From Notolepis coatsorum (taxonomy: Eukaryota; Chordata; Actinopteri; Aulopiformes; Paralepididae), in the NCBI GenBank assembly GCA_963971535.1, contig OZ020587.1:164520932-164584931 (forward strand): a DNA stretch of 64,000 bases, written 5' to 3'. A model generated the notes under the pieces. It did no database searches. It was given only the letters and a program-made list of their open reading frames with translations, and was not told the DNA's origin. Every line of letters begins with the position of its first letter. Position 1 is the first letter of the stretch. Below, piece after piece: positions 1 to 11,177 of the stretch. The position numbers and the translations under genes were made by a program.

Positions 1-104
1 ATGATTTGATTGAAAAAACAAGAATCGTGTGAGAGAATCGTGATCTCAATTCTTAGAGAGAAAAATCATGATTCACATTTTAGCAAGAATCGTGCTGCAG
101 CCCT
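1..104. mobile_element. hAT-type MITE end fragment
   Basis: AT-rich sequence with repeated AATCGTG motifs ends in GCAGCCCTA. Read backwards this is TAGGGCTGC, the terminal motif of many fish hAT MITEs. The other end is outside the window, so no target duplication can be checked. Confidence 0.45.
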
Positions 105-118
105 AGTTCCCTCACAAC

Positions 119-270
119 TAGATCAGATTCAAATGTATTGTCATCACGCGGCAGCACAAGTACGAGGGAAATAAGTTTGGCATCCAACCGGAGTGCAACA
201 TTTTTACGGTAATATACAATGTACACAGGTGATTCAACTGGATAGGAAAATATATAAATACAATTTAGTT
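119..270 (-). mobile_element. LINE 3'-UTR fragment, (AATCT)-tailed family
   Basis: The sequence ATTGTCATCACG, CAGCACAAGTAC and GTTTGGCATCCAACCGGAGTG is shared with copies at 5222-5680, 11275-11335, 11690-11930 and 45752-46500. All look like reverse-complemented 3' ends of a Rex1/CR1-like LINE, cut short at the 5' side. No coding sequence is left. Confidence 0.6.
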
Positions 271-431
271 GACTATCCTATTGACTTACATCGGATGCAG
301 GATATCCATGAAAAACAATAGTACCTTATTTAAAATAATTGCCCCCCCCTCCCCCCCTTCCACTTCAAAGAGTTGAGGGGTGGCGGTGCCCTTTTGTTGC
401 CTGAGCCTCTGTGCACGGCCCTGTACCTTAC

Positions 432-3400
432 TGTACCCTAAAGACTAACTTACTGTACCCTAGAGACGACGAGGTCAGAGGTCAGTATTCTTACTGTACC
501 CTAGAGACGTCCAGGTCAGTCCCATTTACCCTAGAGACTACCTTACTGTACCCTAGGTCAGTCCCATTTACCCTAGAGACTACCTTACTGTACCCTAGGT
601 CAGTCCCATTTACCCTAGAGACTAACTTACTGTACCCTAGGTCAGTCCCATTTACCCTAGAGACTAACTTACTGTACCCTAGGTCAGTCCCATTTACCCT
701 AGAGACTAACTTACTGTACCCTAGGTCAGTCCCATTTACCCTAGAGACTACCTTACTGTACCCTAGGTCAGTCCCATTTACCCTAGAGACTAACTTACTG
801 TTCCCTAGGTCAGTCCCATTTACCCTAGAGACTAACTTACTGTACCCTAGGTCAGTCCCATTTACCCTAGAGACTAACTTACTGTCCCCTAGGTCAGTCC
901 CATTTACCCTAGAGACTACCTTACTGTACCCTAGGTCAGTCCCATTTACCCTAGAGACTAACTTACTGTACCCTAGGTCAGTCCCATTTACCCTAGAGAC
1001 TACCTTACTGTACCCTAGGTCAGTCCCATTTACCCTAGAGACTAACTTACTGTACCCTAGGTCAGTCCCATTTACCCTAGAGACTAACTTACTGTACCCT
1101 AGGTCAGTCCCATTTACCCTAGAGACTAACTTACTGTACCCTAGGTCAGTCCCATTTACCCTAGAGACTACCTTACTGTACCCTAGGTCAGTCCCATTTA
1201 CCCTAGAGACTGACTTACTGTCCCCTAGGTCAGTCCCATTTACCCTAGAGACTAACTTACTGTACCCTAGGTCAGTCCCATTTACCCTAGAGACTACCTT
1301 ACTGTCCCCTAGGTCAGTCCCATTTACCCTAGAGACTAACTTACTGTCCCCTAGGTCAGTCTCATTTACCCTAGAGACTACCTTACTGTCCCCTAGGTCA
1401 GTCCCATTTACCCTAGAGACTAACTTACTGTCCCCTAGGTCAGTCCCATTTACCCTAGAGACTACCTTACTGTCCCCTAGGTCAGTCCCATTTACCCTAG
1501 AGACTAACTTACTGTCCCCTAGGTCAGTCCCATTTACCCTAGAGACTACCTTACTGTACCCTAGGTCAGTCCCATTTACCCTAGAGACTAACTTACTGTA
1601 CCCTAGGTCAGTCCCATTTACCCTAGAGACTAACTTACTGTACCATAGGTCAGTCCCATTTACCCTAGAGACTACCTTACTGTCCCCTAGGTCAGTCCCA
1701 TTTACCCTAGAGACTAACTTACTGTCCCCTAGGTCAGTCCCATTTACCCTAGAGACTACCTTACTGTACCCTAGGTCAGTCCCATTTACCCTAGAGACTA
1801 ACTTACTGTACCCTAGGTCAGTCCCATTTACCCTAGAGACTACCTTACTGTACCCTAGGTCAGTCCCATTTACCTTAGAGACTACCTTACTGTCCCCTAG
1901 GTCAGTCCCATTTACCCTAGAGACTAACTTACTGTACCCTAGGTCAGTCCCATTTACCCTAGAGACTACCTTACTGTCCCCTAGGTCAGTCCCATTTACC
2001 CTAGAGACTAACTTACTGTCCCCTAGGTCAGTCCCATTTACCCTAGAGACTACCTTACTGTCCCCTAGGTCAGTCCCATTTACCCTAGAGACTAACTTAC
2101 TGTCCCCTAGGTCAGTCCCATTTACCCTAGAGACTACCTTACTGTCCCCTAGGTCAGTCCCATTTACCCTAGAGACTAACTTACTGTCCCCTAGGTCAGT
2201 CCCATTTACCCTAGAGACTACCTTACTGTACCCTAGGTCAGTCCCATTTACCCTAGAGACTAACTTACTGTACCCTAGGTCAGTCCCATTTACCCTAGAG
2301 ACTAACTTACTGTACCATAGGTCAGTCCCATTTACCCTAGAGACTACCTTACTGTCCCCTAGGTCAGTCCCATTTACCCTAGAGACTAACTTACTGTCCC
2401 CTAGGTCAGTCCCATTTACCCTAGAGACTACCTTACTGTACCCTAGGTCAGTCCCATTTACCCTAGAGACTAACTTACTGTACCCTAGGTCAGTCCCATT
2501 TACCCTAGAGACTACCTTACTGTACCCTAGGTCAGTCCCATTTACCTTAGAGACTACCTTACTGTCCCCTAGGTCAGTCCCATTTACCCTAGAGACTAAC
2601 TTACTGTCCCCTAGGTCAGTCCCATTTACCCTAGAGACTAACTTACTGTACCCTAGGTCAGTCCCATTTACCCTAGAGACTACCTTACTGTCCCCTAGGT
2701 CAGTCCTATTTACCCTAAAGACTAACTTACTGTACCCTAGAGACGACGAGGTCAGAGGTCAGTATTCTTACTGTACCCTAGAGACGTCCAGGTAAGTCCC
2801 ATTTACCCTAGAGACTACCTTACTGTACCCTAGGTCAGTCCCATTTACCCTAGAGACTACCTTACTGTACCCTAGGTCAGTCCCATTTACCCTAGAGACT
2901 AACTTACTGTACCCTAGGTCAGTCCCATTTACCCTAGAGACTAACTTACTGTACCCTAGGTCAGTCCCATTTACCCTAGAGACTAACTTACTGTACCCTA
3001 GGTCAGTCCCATTTACCCTAGAGACTACCTTACTGTACCCTAGGTCAGTCCCATTTACCCTAGAGACTAACTTACTGTCCCCTAGGTCAGTCCCATTTAC
3101 CCTAGAGACTACCTTACTGTACCCTAGGTCAGTCCCATTTACCCTAGAGACTACCTTACTGTACCCTAGGTCAGTCCCATTTACCCTAGAGACTAACTTA
3201 CTGTCCCCTAGGTCAGTCCCATTTACCCTAGAGACTAACTTACTGTACCCTAGGTCAGTCCCATTTACCCTAGAGACTAACTTACTGTACCCTAGGTCAG
3301 TCCCATTTACCCTAGAGACTAACTTACTGTACCATAGGTCAGTCCCATTTACCCTAGAGACTACCTTACTGTCCCCTAGGTCAGTCCCATTTACCCTAGA

Positions 3401-4752
3401 GACTAACTTACTGTACCCTAGGTCAGTCCCATTTACCTAGAGACTAACTTACTGTACCCTAGGTCAATCCCATTTACCCTAGAGACTACCTTACTGTACC
3501 CTAGGTCAGTCCCATTTACCCTAGAGACTAACTTACTGTCCCTAGGTCAGTCCCATTTACCCTAGAGACTAACTTACTGTACCATAGGTCAGTCCCATTT
3601 ACCCTAGAGACTACCTTACTGTACCCTAGGTCAGTCCCATTTACCCTAGAGACTAACTTACTGTCCCCTAGGTCAGTCCCATTTACCCTAGAGACTAACT
3701 TACTGTCCCTAGGTCAGTCCCATTTACCCTAGAGACTACCTTACTGTACCCTAGGTCAGTCCCATTTACCCTAGAGACTAACTTACTGTACCCTAGGTCA
3801 GTCCCATTTACCCTAGAGACTAACTTACTGTACCCCTAGGTCAGTCCCATTTACCCTAGAGACTACCTTACTGTCCCCTAGGTCAGTCCCATTACCCTAG
3901 AGACTACCTTACTGTACCCTAGGTCAGTCCCATTTACCCTAGAGACTAACTTACTGTCCCCTAGGTCAGTCCCATTTACCCTAGAGACTAACTTACTGTC
4001 CCCTAGGTCAGTCCCATTTACCCTAGAGACTAACTTACTGTACCCTAGGTCAGTCCCATTTACCCTAGAGACTACCTTACTGTCCCCTAGGTCAGTCCCA
4101 TTTACCCTAGAGACTACCTTACTGTCCCCTAGGTCAGTCCCATTTACCCTAGAGACTACCTTACTGTACCCTAGGTCAGTCCCATTTACCCTAGAGACTA
4201 ACTTACTGTCCCCTAGGTCAGTCCCATTTACCCTAGAGACTAACTTACTGTCCCCTAGGTCAGTCCCATTTACCCTAGAGACTACCTTACTGTACCCTAG
4301 GTCAGTCCCATTTACCCTAGAGACTACCTTACTGTCCCCTAGTCAGTCCTATTTACCCTAGAGACTACCATACTGTCCCCTAGGTCAGTCCCATTTACCC
4401 TAGAGACTATTACTTCCCTAGGTCAGTCCCATTTACCCTAGAGAGCTACCTTACTGTACCCTAGGTCAGTCCCATTTACCTAGAGACTACCTTACTGTCC
4501 CCTAGTCAGCCCATTTACCCTAGAGACTACCATACTGTCCCCTAGGTCAGTCCCATTTACCCTAGAGACTACCTTACTGTCCCCTAGTCAGTCCATTTAC
4601 CCTAGAGACTACCTTACTGTACCCTAGGTCAGTCCCATTTACCTAGAGACTAACTTACTGTACCCTAGGTCAGTCCCATTTAACCCTAGAGACTACCTTA
4701 CTGTACCCTAGGTCAGTCCCATTTACCTAGAGACTACCTTACTGTCCCCTAG
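432..4752. repeat. 42-bp minisatellite, about 100 copies
   Basis: The unit is GGTCAGTCCCATTTACCC followed by TAGAGACTAMCTTACTGTMCCCTA. It is very regular, varying mainly at two A/C positions. Because 42 is divisible by 3 it gives a false 794-codon frame (repeating SVPFTLETNLLYPR) at 411-2795. Two levels of longer duplication are visible. A variant leader (GAGACGACGAGGTCAGAGG) occurs at about 465 and again at about 2741. Marker variants TACCATAGG (1641, 2313) and TACCTTAGAG (1871, 2543) recur 672 bases apart, exactly 16 units. The right end (4330-4750) is more degenerate. It lies upstream of the first stk39 exon seen here, so it is probably intronic. Confidence 0.97.
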
Positions 4753-5221
4753 ACACTACCAGGCCCGTCCCTGTCACTGGCATCATTAACTCTCTCCATA
4801 GGCCTCGGCACACTCCTACTCAGACAGTGCTGTCTCTACGCCTCTGGACGTCACTGCCTGCTAAGCACCTCTGCCCAAGAGAGACCAAATCCAGACGTCC
4901 GCGACCAAAATTAGTTTGAAAGAAAATAACAGCTATAACTATATATACATTGGGTGTCTATTAATACATAGTATCACAAATAACCACAATTTAAGCTTGT
5001 CTGAACATCTATGCAGTTATGCAGTGATAGTAGTTATCAGAAAAGCAAACTGACTATTCTTTTCCGTGTTAAGGAAACTATACCTTGTAATGGCTGCGTT
5101 CATCGTCGTTTCCATGGACACGGTGAATAAACAAGGCTGCACTGATTATAGATTAGGTTCTTATTTATAAAAAGAGACAACAAAATAATATGGGGGGGGG
5201 GGGGGGGGGGGGACAATAATT
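4753..5221. other. Unique-looking AT-rich sequence with a G homopolymer
   Basis: I see no gene here. A run of 21 G occupies 5192-5212, next to the LINE tail that starts at 5222. Confidence 0.5.
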
Positions 5222-5680
5222 TGGATTAGATTAGATTAAAATTTATTGTCATCATGCAGCACAAGTACAGTACAACCAAAAGAGTTTGCATCCAACCAGA
5301 GTGCAAATGTAACAGTACTAGTAATAGTGCTAATCAGATGTATGTACAGTGTTGTAGTATTAATATATGTACAGTGATACAGGTATAAAGACACTATGGT
5401 AGTAAGTCATACTGGCCAGCAGCGTAACTACTGTAGTAGTTAGATATACAGTGATAATAAATATATATATACAGTATATACAGCATTATTGTACATGCTA
5501 TCATACAGGGCTATGGGTTATATGCAGGTGTATATAGAGGGGTTATATGCAGGTATATTTAGACAAATATGGATATACTGTATATATATATATACAAATT
5601 TAAATGTAAATATATGTGTATATACAGCACTGTTGTACATGCTATCATACAGAGTATATGGTAGACTATAGTATGAGTAG
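5222..5680 (-). mobile_element. LINE 3'-UTR, (AATCT)-tailed family
   Basis: It starts with GGATTAGATTAGATT (the reversed simple tail), then ATTGTCATCATGCAGCAC and ACAGTGATACAGGTATAAAG, matching the other copies. From about 5478 follows a TATA-rich stretch with a duplicated GTACATGCTATCATACAG motif, also seen at 20975-21140. Short open frames here are not genes. Confidence 0.65.
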
Positions 5681-5689
5681 GTAGTTAAG

Positions 5690-6826
5690 ATTATTATGAT
5701 TACTATGATTACAGCGTACTGTACTAGACAATGAAAGCAGTAGGTGCAAAGACAGAGTTCACAGTCGTACAGTCTGGGTATTAACAGCATAATAACATGA
5801 TATTATGTATTCAATAGTTAGCACCGGTTAGTTTACTTCCTGTTTGGGCAGAGATGTTTGACAGTGGAAACGTCGTCCAACTCTCTGCGTAGGAGAACGA
5901 GGAGGCCTGTGTGGAATCGCAGGCTTTCACTGGTGTTTTTATTAAATATATTTTTTTTCTTTTTTTACCAAACTCACACGCTTGATTTTCTGTTGAGCAG
6001 TTACTAGTCGCCTCGTTAATTTCGGCGATACCGCTTCATTTAAGAATTCATGAATGTTCTTCCTCCTCCGTCGAGGGCGGTCCGATCGATATACGGGGAC
6101 AGATTGAAACGGGGGATAAGGTTAATACTCCGAGCCTCTGAGGCCCGTCTGCAGACGGTCTGAGGACTCAAACACACATCCTGCGGCTATAGACCGGGAG
6201 CAGCAACCTTCTTGATACAAAGTGCCAAATTCTACATAAAAAAAAGCCCATCTGCTTCATCCTTGGAACGTTTTTCTCACGTTGGTCTCTTTAACACTCG
6301 ACGTTCGGCTAGGCTGGTAAAGATATGCTCCTAAAATGTCTAAAAGGAAGTACAGGAAGTACAGACTACAGGTTTTCCGGTTCGACAAAACAATATAGAA
6401 ACGTGCGAAGTGCACAATATTTCCTCGTTTAAGCCACTGCAACGGCTTTGCCTGAAGAATTTACTACATGACCGGGACGTTCTAGCTTGTTTGCCGACAG
6501 GATTCGGGAAAAGTTTGGTCCGTTCGGAAGCAGCTTCCAGGGGAAGTACATACACCGGAAATTCTACCCCATAGACACTTTCGGCCGTAGTTCTTTACCA
6601 GGCTTTATCTCACAGAGATAAAACTGGGAACTAGGTTAACGTTCGGCAAACAACATTTCCAAGACATTGAAAGAAAAGAGAACTTGTGTGATGCACGTCA
6701 AGATATGGCTCAAAATGATATAATCCTCAGATGTATTCTGTCACATCGTCTGAACATAATAGAGATCTTAAATCGAGCGGTATCTCCTTAATGTCGGTGC
6801 CAGGGTCGATGTTGTGTGTCATCATC

Positions 6827-6830
<4 letters not shown>
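5690..6830. other. No supported feature
   Basis: Mixed-composition sequence without recognisable coding or transposon ends. Short frames on both strands lack any family resemblance. It is probably intron of stk39, just upstream of the exon at 6933. Confidence 0.4.

Positions 6831-6869
<39 letters not shown>
6831..6869. repeat. (CT)n microsatellite
   Basis: Uninterrupted CT run about 65 bases upstream of the stk39 acceptor. It may act as or extend the polypyrimidine tract; this is inference. Confidence 0.9.
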
Positions 6870-6871
<2 letters not shown>

Positions 6872-6932
6872 GTCTGTGTTGGTCGGGGCGTGTCTTTCTC
6901 ACCTTTGCTCTCTGCCGCACCCCGGTGTCCAG

Positions 6933-7055
6933 GTGAGGAGGGTGCCGGGCTCCAGCGGCCACCTCCACAAGACGGAGGATGGCGACTGGGAGTGGAGCGA
7001 CGACGAGCTCGACGAGGGCAGCGAGGAGGGCCTGGCCGCCATCACCCAGGGCAGG
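6933..7055 (+). CDS. stk39: stk39 exon: WNK-phosphorylated S-motif region of SPAK
   Basis: This 41-codon exon begins after a pyrimidine-rich tract and the acceptor gtgtccag, and ends at the donor GTAGGC (7056). It reads VRRVPGSSG, then [17 protein letters not shown], then an acidic run and AAITQGR. SPAK and OSR1 are Ste20-family kinases that phosphorylate the N-termini of NKCC, NCC and KCC cotransporters; WNK kinases phosphorylate a serine in this VPGSSG S-motif (Ser373 in human SPAK). Upstream is an uninterrupted CT microsatellite that may serve as polypyrimidine tract. The frame stays open into the downstream minisatellite, so failure to splice here would add a repeat-coded tail before a stop. 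The donor GTAGGC is weaker than GTAAGT, and about 34 near-copies of it follow. Confidence 0.9.
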
Positions 7056-8730
7056 GTAGGCTGCCACACCACACGCTATAGGGGAACCACCATCACCCAG
7101 GGCAGGGTATGCCGTCACACCACACGCTATAGGGGAACCTTCACCCAGGGCAGGGTATGCCGTCACACCACACGCTATAGGGGAACCACCATCACCCAGG
7201 GCAGGGTAGGCCGTCACACCACACGCTATAGGGGAACCTTATTCACCCAGGGCAGGGTAGGCTGCCGCCACACCACACGCTATACGGGGGAACCTTCACC
7301 CAGGGCAGGGTAGGCTGCCACGCCACACGCTATAGGAGAACCACCATCACCCAGGGCAGGGTAGGCAGCCACACCACACGCTATAGGGGAACCTTCACCC
7401 AGGGCAGGGTAGGCTGTCACACCACACGCTATAGGGGAACCCTCACCCAGGGCAGGGTAGGCTGCCACACCACACGCTATAGGGGAACCTTCACCCAGGG
7501 CAGGGTAGGCGGCCACACCACACGCTATAGGGGAACCCTCACCCAGGGCAGGGTAGGCCGTCACACCACACGCTATAGGGGAACCTTCTTCACCCAGGGC
7601 AGGGTAGGCCGCCACACCACACGCTATAGGGGGGAACCTTCACCCAGGGCAGGGTAGGCCGTCACACCACACGCTATAGGGGAACCACCATCACCCAGGG
7701 CAGGGTAGGCAGCCACACCACACGCTATAGGGGAACCTTCTTCACCCAGGGCAGGGTAGGCGGCCACACCACACGCTATAGGGGAACCCTCACCCAGGAC
7801 AGGGTAGGCTGCCACACCACACGCTATAGGGGAACCCTCACCCAGGGCAGGGTAGGCTGCCACACCACACGCTATAGGGGAACCACCATCACCCAGGGCA
7901 GGGTAGGCCGCCACACCACACGCTATAGGGGGGAACCTTCACCCAGGGCAGGGTAGGCCGTCACACCACACGCTATAGGGGAACCACCATCACCCAGGGC
8001 AGGGTAGGCCGCCACACCACACGCTATAGGGGAACCACCATCACCCAGGGCAGGGTAGGCAGCCACACCACACGCTATAGGGGGGAACCTTCACCCAGGG
8101 CAGGGTAGGCCGTCACACCACATGCTATAGGGGAACCCTCACCCAGGGCAGGGTAGGCTGTCACACCACACGCTATAGGGGGGAACCTTCACCCAGGGCA
8201 GGGTAGGCCGTCACACCACCGCTATAGGGGAACCCTCACCCAGGGCAGGGTAGGCTGTCACACCACACGCTATAGGAGAACCACCATCACCCAGGGCAGG
8301 GTAGGCTGTCACACCACACGCTATAGGGGAACCCTCACCCAGGGCAGGGTAGGCTGTCACACCACACGCTATAGGAGAACCTTCTTCACCCAGGGCAGGG
8401 TAGGCTGTCACACCACACGCTATAGGGGAACCCTCACCCAGGGCAGGGTAGGCTGTCACACCACACGCTATAGGAGAACCTTCTTCACCCAGGGCAGGGT
8501 AGGCTGTCACACCACACGCTATAGGGGAACCCTCACCCAGGGCAGGGTAGGCTGCCACACCACACGATATAGGGGAACCCTCACCCAGGGCAGGGTAGGC
8601 CGCCACACCACACGCTATAGGGGAACCTTCTTCACCCAGGGCAGGGTAGGTCGCCACACCACACGCTATAGGGGAACCTTCTTCACCCAGGGCAGGGTAG
8701 GCCGTCACACCACACGCTATAGGGGAACCG
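7056..8730. repeat. 48-bp minisatellite derived from the stk39 exon/intron junction, about 34 copies
   Basis: The unit is GGTAGGCTGTCACACCACAC, GCTATAGGGGAACC, then a CTCACC/TTCACC/CATCACC variant and CAGGGCAG. Units are 48 or 51 bases. The first unit begins at the donor of the exon ending at 7055, and every unit repeats the exon-end plus donor string CACCCAGGGCAGGGTAGG. The array therefore appears to have grown from that junction. Reverse-strand frames reading [15 protein letters not shown] are artefacts of the period. Its right end abuts the TTAA-flanked element at 8743. Confidence 0.96.
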
Positions 8731-8742
8731 TCGTCTCCTTAA

Positions 8743-9013
8743 AGGAACACTCCAACATACATTTTAGCAATTAGCTTATTTGCCATCTACCCTGGAGTTA
8801 GACAAGAAGATACATACCTTTTTTCTTCTCTGTGCATGCAGTAGGAGTAGGAAGACTGGAGTAGTCACTGGAAGTAGGTTCCTCCATTAGCCTAGTTCCC
8901 AACGTCTTCCTACTCCTACTGCATGCACAGAGAAGAAAAAGGTATGTATCTTCTTGTCTAACTCCAGGGTAGATGGCAAATAAGCTAATTTCCCAAAATG
9001 TTGGAGTGTTCCT
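8743..9013. mobile_element. TTAA-flanked long-inverted-repeat MITE (piggyBac or Kolobok type)
   Basis: The ends are AGGAACACTCCAAC and its complement GTTGGAGTGTTCCT, each flanked by TTAA (8739-8742 and 9014-9017). Inverted arms of roughly 110 bases (through GTATGTATCTTCTTGTCTAA) surround a loop of about 46 bases. The TTAA target and lack of coding capacity fit a non-autonomous piggyBac or Kolobok derivative. It sits directly beside the 48-bp array. Confidence 0.85.
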
Positions 9014-9170
9014 TTAATGGAACACATGCCGACATCATGGGAAATGCACTTACCGTCTTCTCCGGAGTCGGACATGACGATAGATACCAATATTTCTCAG
9101 CCACTAGCCTAGCTAACTCACAGGGAGAGGTGTTTTGTGTGCTAGTGCTAGCTGGTCCCTATCCACTTCC

Positions 9171-9370
9171 NNNNNNNNNNNNNNNNNNNNNNNNNNNNNN
9201 NNNNNNNNNNNNNNNNNNNNNNNNNNNNNNNNNNNNNNNNNNNNNNNNNNNNNNNNNNNNNNNNNNNNNNNNNNNNNNNNNNNNNNNNNNNNNNNNNNNN
9301 NNNNNNNNNNNNNNNNNNNNNNNNNNNNNNNNNNNNNNNNNNNNNNNNNNNNNNNNNNNNNNNNNNNNNN
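9171..9370. other. Assembly gap (200 N)
   Basis: Fixed-length run of N, so the true gap size is probably unknown. It lies in the stk39 intron and is followed by CT- and TG-rich repeats that probably caused it. Confidence 1.
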
Positions 9371-9509
9371 TCTCTCTCTCTTTCTCTCTCATCCCCCCTC
9401 TCCCTCTCCCCCCTGTGTGCTTGTGAGTGCTTGTACGCGCGCGCGTGTGTATGTGAGTGCTTGTACGCCGCGGCGTGTGTATGTGAGTGCTTGTACGCGT
9501 GTGTGTATC

Positions 9510-9543
<34 letters not shown>

Positions 9544-9546
9544 TGT
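9371..9546. repeat. CT-rich and TG-rich low-complexity sequence
   Basis: A CT run next to the gap is followed by three 30-base copies of a GTGAGTGCTTGTACGCG motif and a (TG)n tract. Confidence 0.85.
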
Positions 9547-9776
9547 ACGTGCGTGCTGAGTGTCTGAGTCAGTCTGTGGGAGTGACGGCCTCAGAGCGGT
9601 CATATCTCCCGGTAAATGGCCGTCTGAGTCTGGCTGACAGCGCCCGCTCAGGGCTCAGGGGTGGTTTCTCATCCGAGAGGCTCGCTGCCGTTCAGACCCT
9701 TCTCTCACAGGGCTGTCGTCATTTTGGAAAATGAGCCAAATAGTTTGAGGTGTGAAGAATAGAAACTGGACACAAA

Positions 9777-9796
9777 CATGATGATGATGATGCTGC

Positions 9797-9850
<54 letters not shown>

Positions 9851-9872
9851 GATGATGATGGATGATGATGAA
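9777..9872. repeat. (GAT)n microsatellite
   Basis: Near-perfect ATG/GAT triplet array of about 30 copies, with a few interruptions at its edges. Confidence 0.95.
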
Positions 9873-9980
9873 GGTAATAAATCGGGTGCTCATCAAGGAC
9901 GGGGCGATTAGTACGAGGGTTTTTATTGCCCGTGGATGTGCAACGCGGTCTGACGTGGTCGGGAAACATGTCTCTAGGTC

Positions 9981-10287
9981 GCGTGAATACTTTCCCTAAG
10001 CCGGTTGTACTTTTGCGCGATCTGATTCGCCACTGACGTTTCTGGTCATGTGACATGTGCGCCAATCGTGTGACGGCAAGTTCTGCACCTATTTCCGGGT
10101 CTAACAGCCTGCAAACTACTTAGGGCTGGTGTTCTATCGACCTGCTCCTAACCAACTTCGAAAGAGTGCCTAAGCTTAACCGGTGGCAGAACTTGCCGTC
10201 ACATGATTGGCGCACATGTCACATGACCAGAAACGTCAGTGGCCAATCAGCGCAAAAGTACAACCGGCTTAGGGAAAGTATTCACGC
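9981..10287. mobile_element. MITE with ~100-bp inverted repeats and 9-bp target duplication (Mutator-like)
   Basis: The ends are GCGTGAATACTTTCCCTAAG and its complement. Each arm runs about 100 bases, ending near GGCAAGTTCTGC, and the centre is about 100 bases. The flanks carry the identical 9-mer CTCTAGGTC (9972-9980 and 10288-10296). Long TIRs plus a 9-bp duplication fit Mutator-like elements; no transposase is present. Confidence 0.82.
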
Positions 10288-10295
10288 CTCTAGGT

Positions 10296-10545
10296 CAGTG
10301 GTTCCCAAACTTTTTCAATCAGGCCCCACTTGGGTAGTTATGGTTTTATATTTTATTTGAAAATTAACAAAAGCTTGGCAAATTATCCTGTGCCACTGTG
10401 AAATAATTAGGCCTGATTAAAATTTAGTGAAGGCCTACAGTAGGATAGGAGATTTATTTCATTCAAATAATAATAATTAGCCTAATCATTTGCCACCTTT
10501 TGTGGCAAAACGTATTTAGGCTAGAAACTGCCTAAGCATAAAATG
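10296..10545 (+). mobile_element. hAT (Charlie-like) terminal fragment
   Basis: CAGTGGTTCCCAAACTTTTT matches the terminal repeat of hAT elements and resembles the element at 50324. No partner end is seen, so it is truncated. It starts at the edge of the right target duplication of the preceding MITE. Confidence 0.6.
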
Positions 10546-10553
10546 CTTGTTGA

Positions 10554-10757
10554 GAAGCCATACCATACCATGCTAGACCAGCCAGGCTGAAGGTAGCTAA
10601 TGGAGACACAAGCCCACCCATACCATACCATGCTAGACCATGGCTATAGCCCAGCTATAGAATGAACATACAGTAGCTAATGGAGACACAAACCCAACCA
10701 TACCATACCATACCATGCTAGACCAGCCAGGCTGAACATAGCTAATGGAGACAAGGC
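10554..10757. repeat. Three-copy imperfect tandem repeat (60-80 bp unit)
   Basis: Each copy contains TACCATACCATGCTAGACCA and TAGCTAATGGAGACA. The copies differ by short insertions. No coding function is suggested. Confidence 0.8.
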
Positions 10758-10969
10758 ATAAGTCGACGTGTGGAATGTAATATGAGATAGTTGGTTTGTT
10801 GTCGTCCCAGAACACACAGATAATGTAAATGACAAGAGTTCTAAGGACCAACTGTAAATATCTCCCTCTAAATATCTGGTCTTCATCATGAAAAGAGCAT
10901 ATTCAGAATGCATTTCAATTCACATGGTGTAGTTAAGTTACCGGTATGTCAATGTATCCACATTGTTCC

Positions 10970-10990
10970 TCCCCCCCCCCCCCCCCCCCC
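10970..10990. repeat. C homopolymer
   Basis: About 20 consecutive C, upstream of the stk39 exon at 11178. Confidence 0.9.
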
Positions 10991-11177
10991 TTGTGGTAAA
11001 TGTAAATTGTCTTCGTACTGTTAATCACCTCTAGTTGGGTCAGTGTTCACACTGGTGACCATAATTCACACGGCGGCCATTTCTTGTTCTGAGCGTGACG
11101 CAAGAGCAAAATGGCCACCGTGTGAATGTGGTCAATGCTGTAAACATACATTTTCCCTCCATTTTCCCTCCCTGCAG

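Noticed and set aside
411..2795. 794-codon open frame (SVPFTLETNLLYPR repeats)
   Set aside because: It is a by-product of a 42-bp minisatellite with a period divisible by three; there is no gene context, splice structure or family.
432..4752. CRISPR-like array
   Set aside because: Units are contiguous without unique spacers, and the genome is a vertebrate.
6933..7055. Assignment to oxsr1 instead of stk39
   Set aside because: [12 protein letters not shown] and NSRKELND fit SPAK better than OSR1 (RLHKTEDGGWEW, NSKKELND).
7280..8708. Reverse frames with [15 protein letters not shown] repeats
   Set aside because: They are translations of the 48-bp minisatellite; the meaningful strand is the other one, through the copied splice donor.
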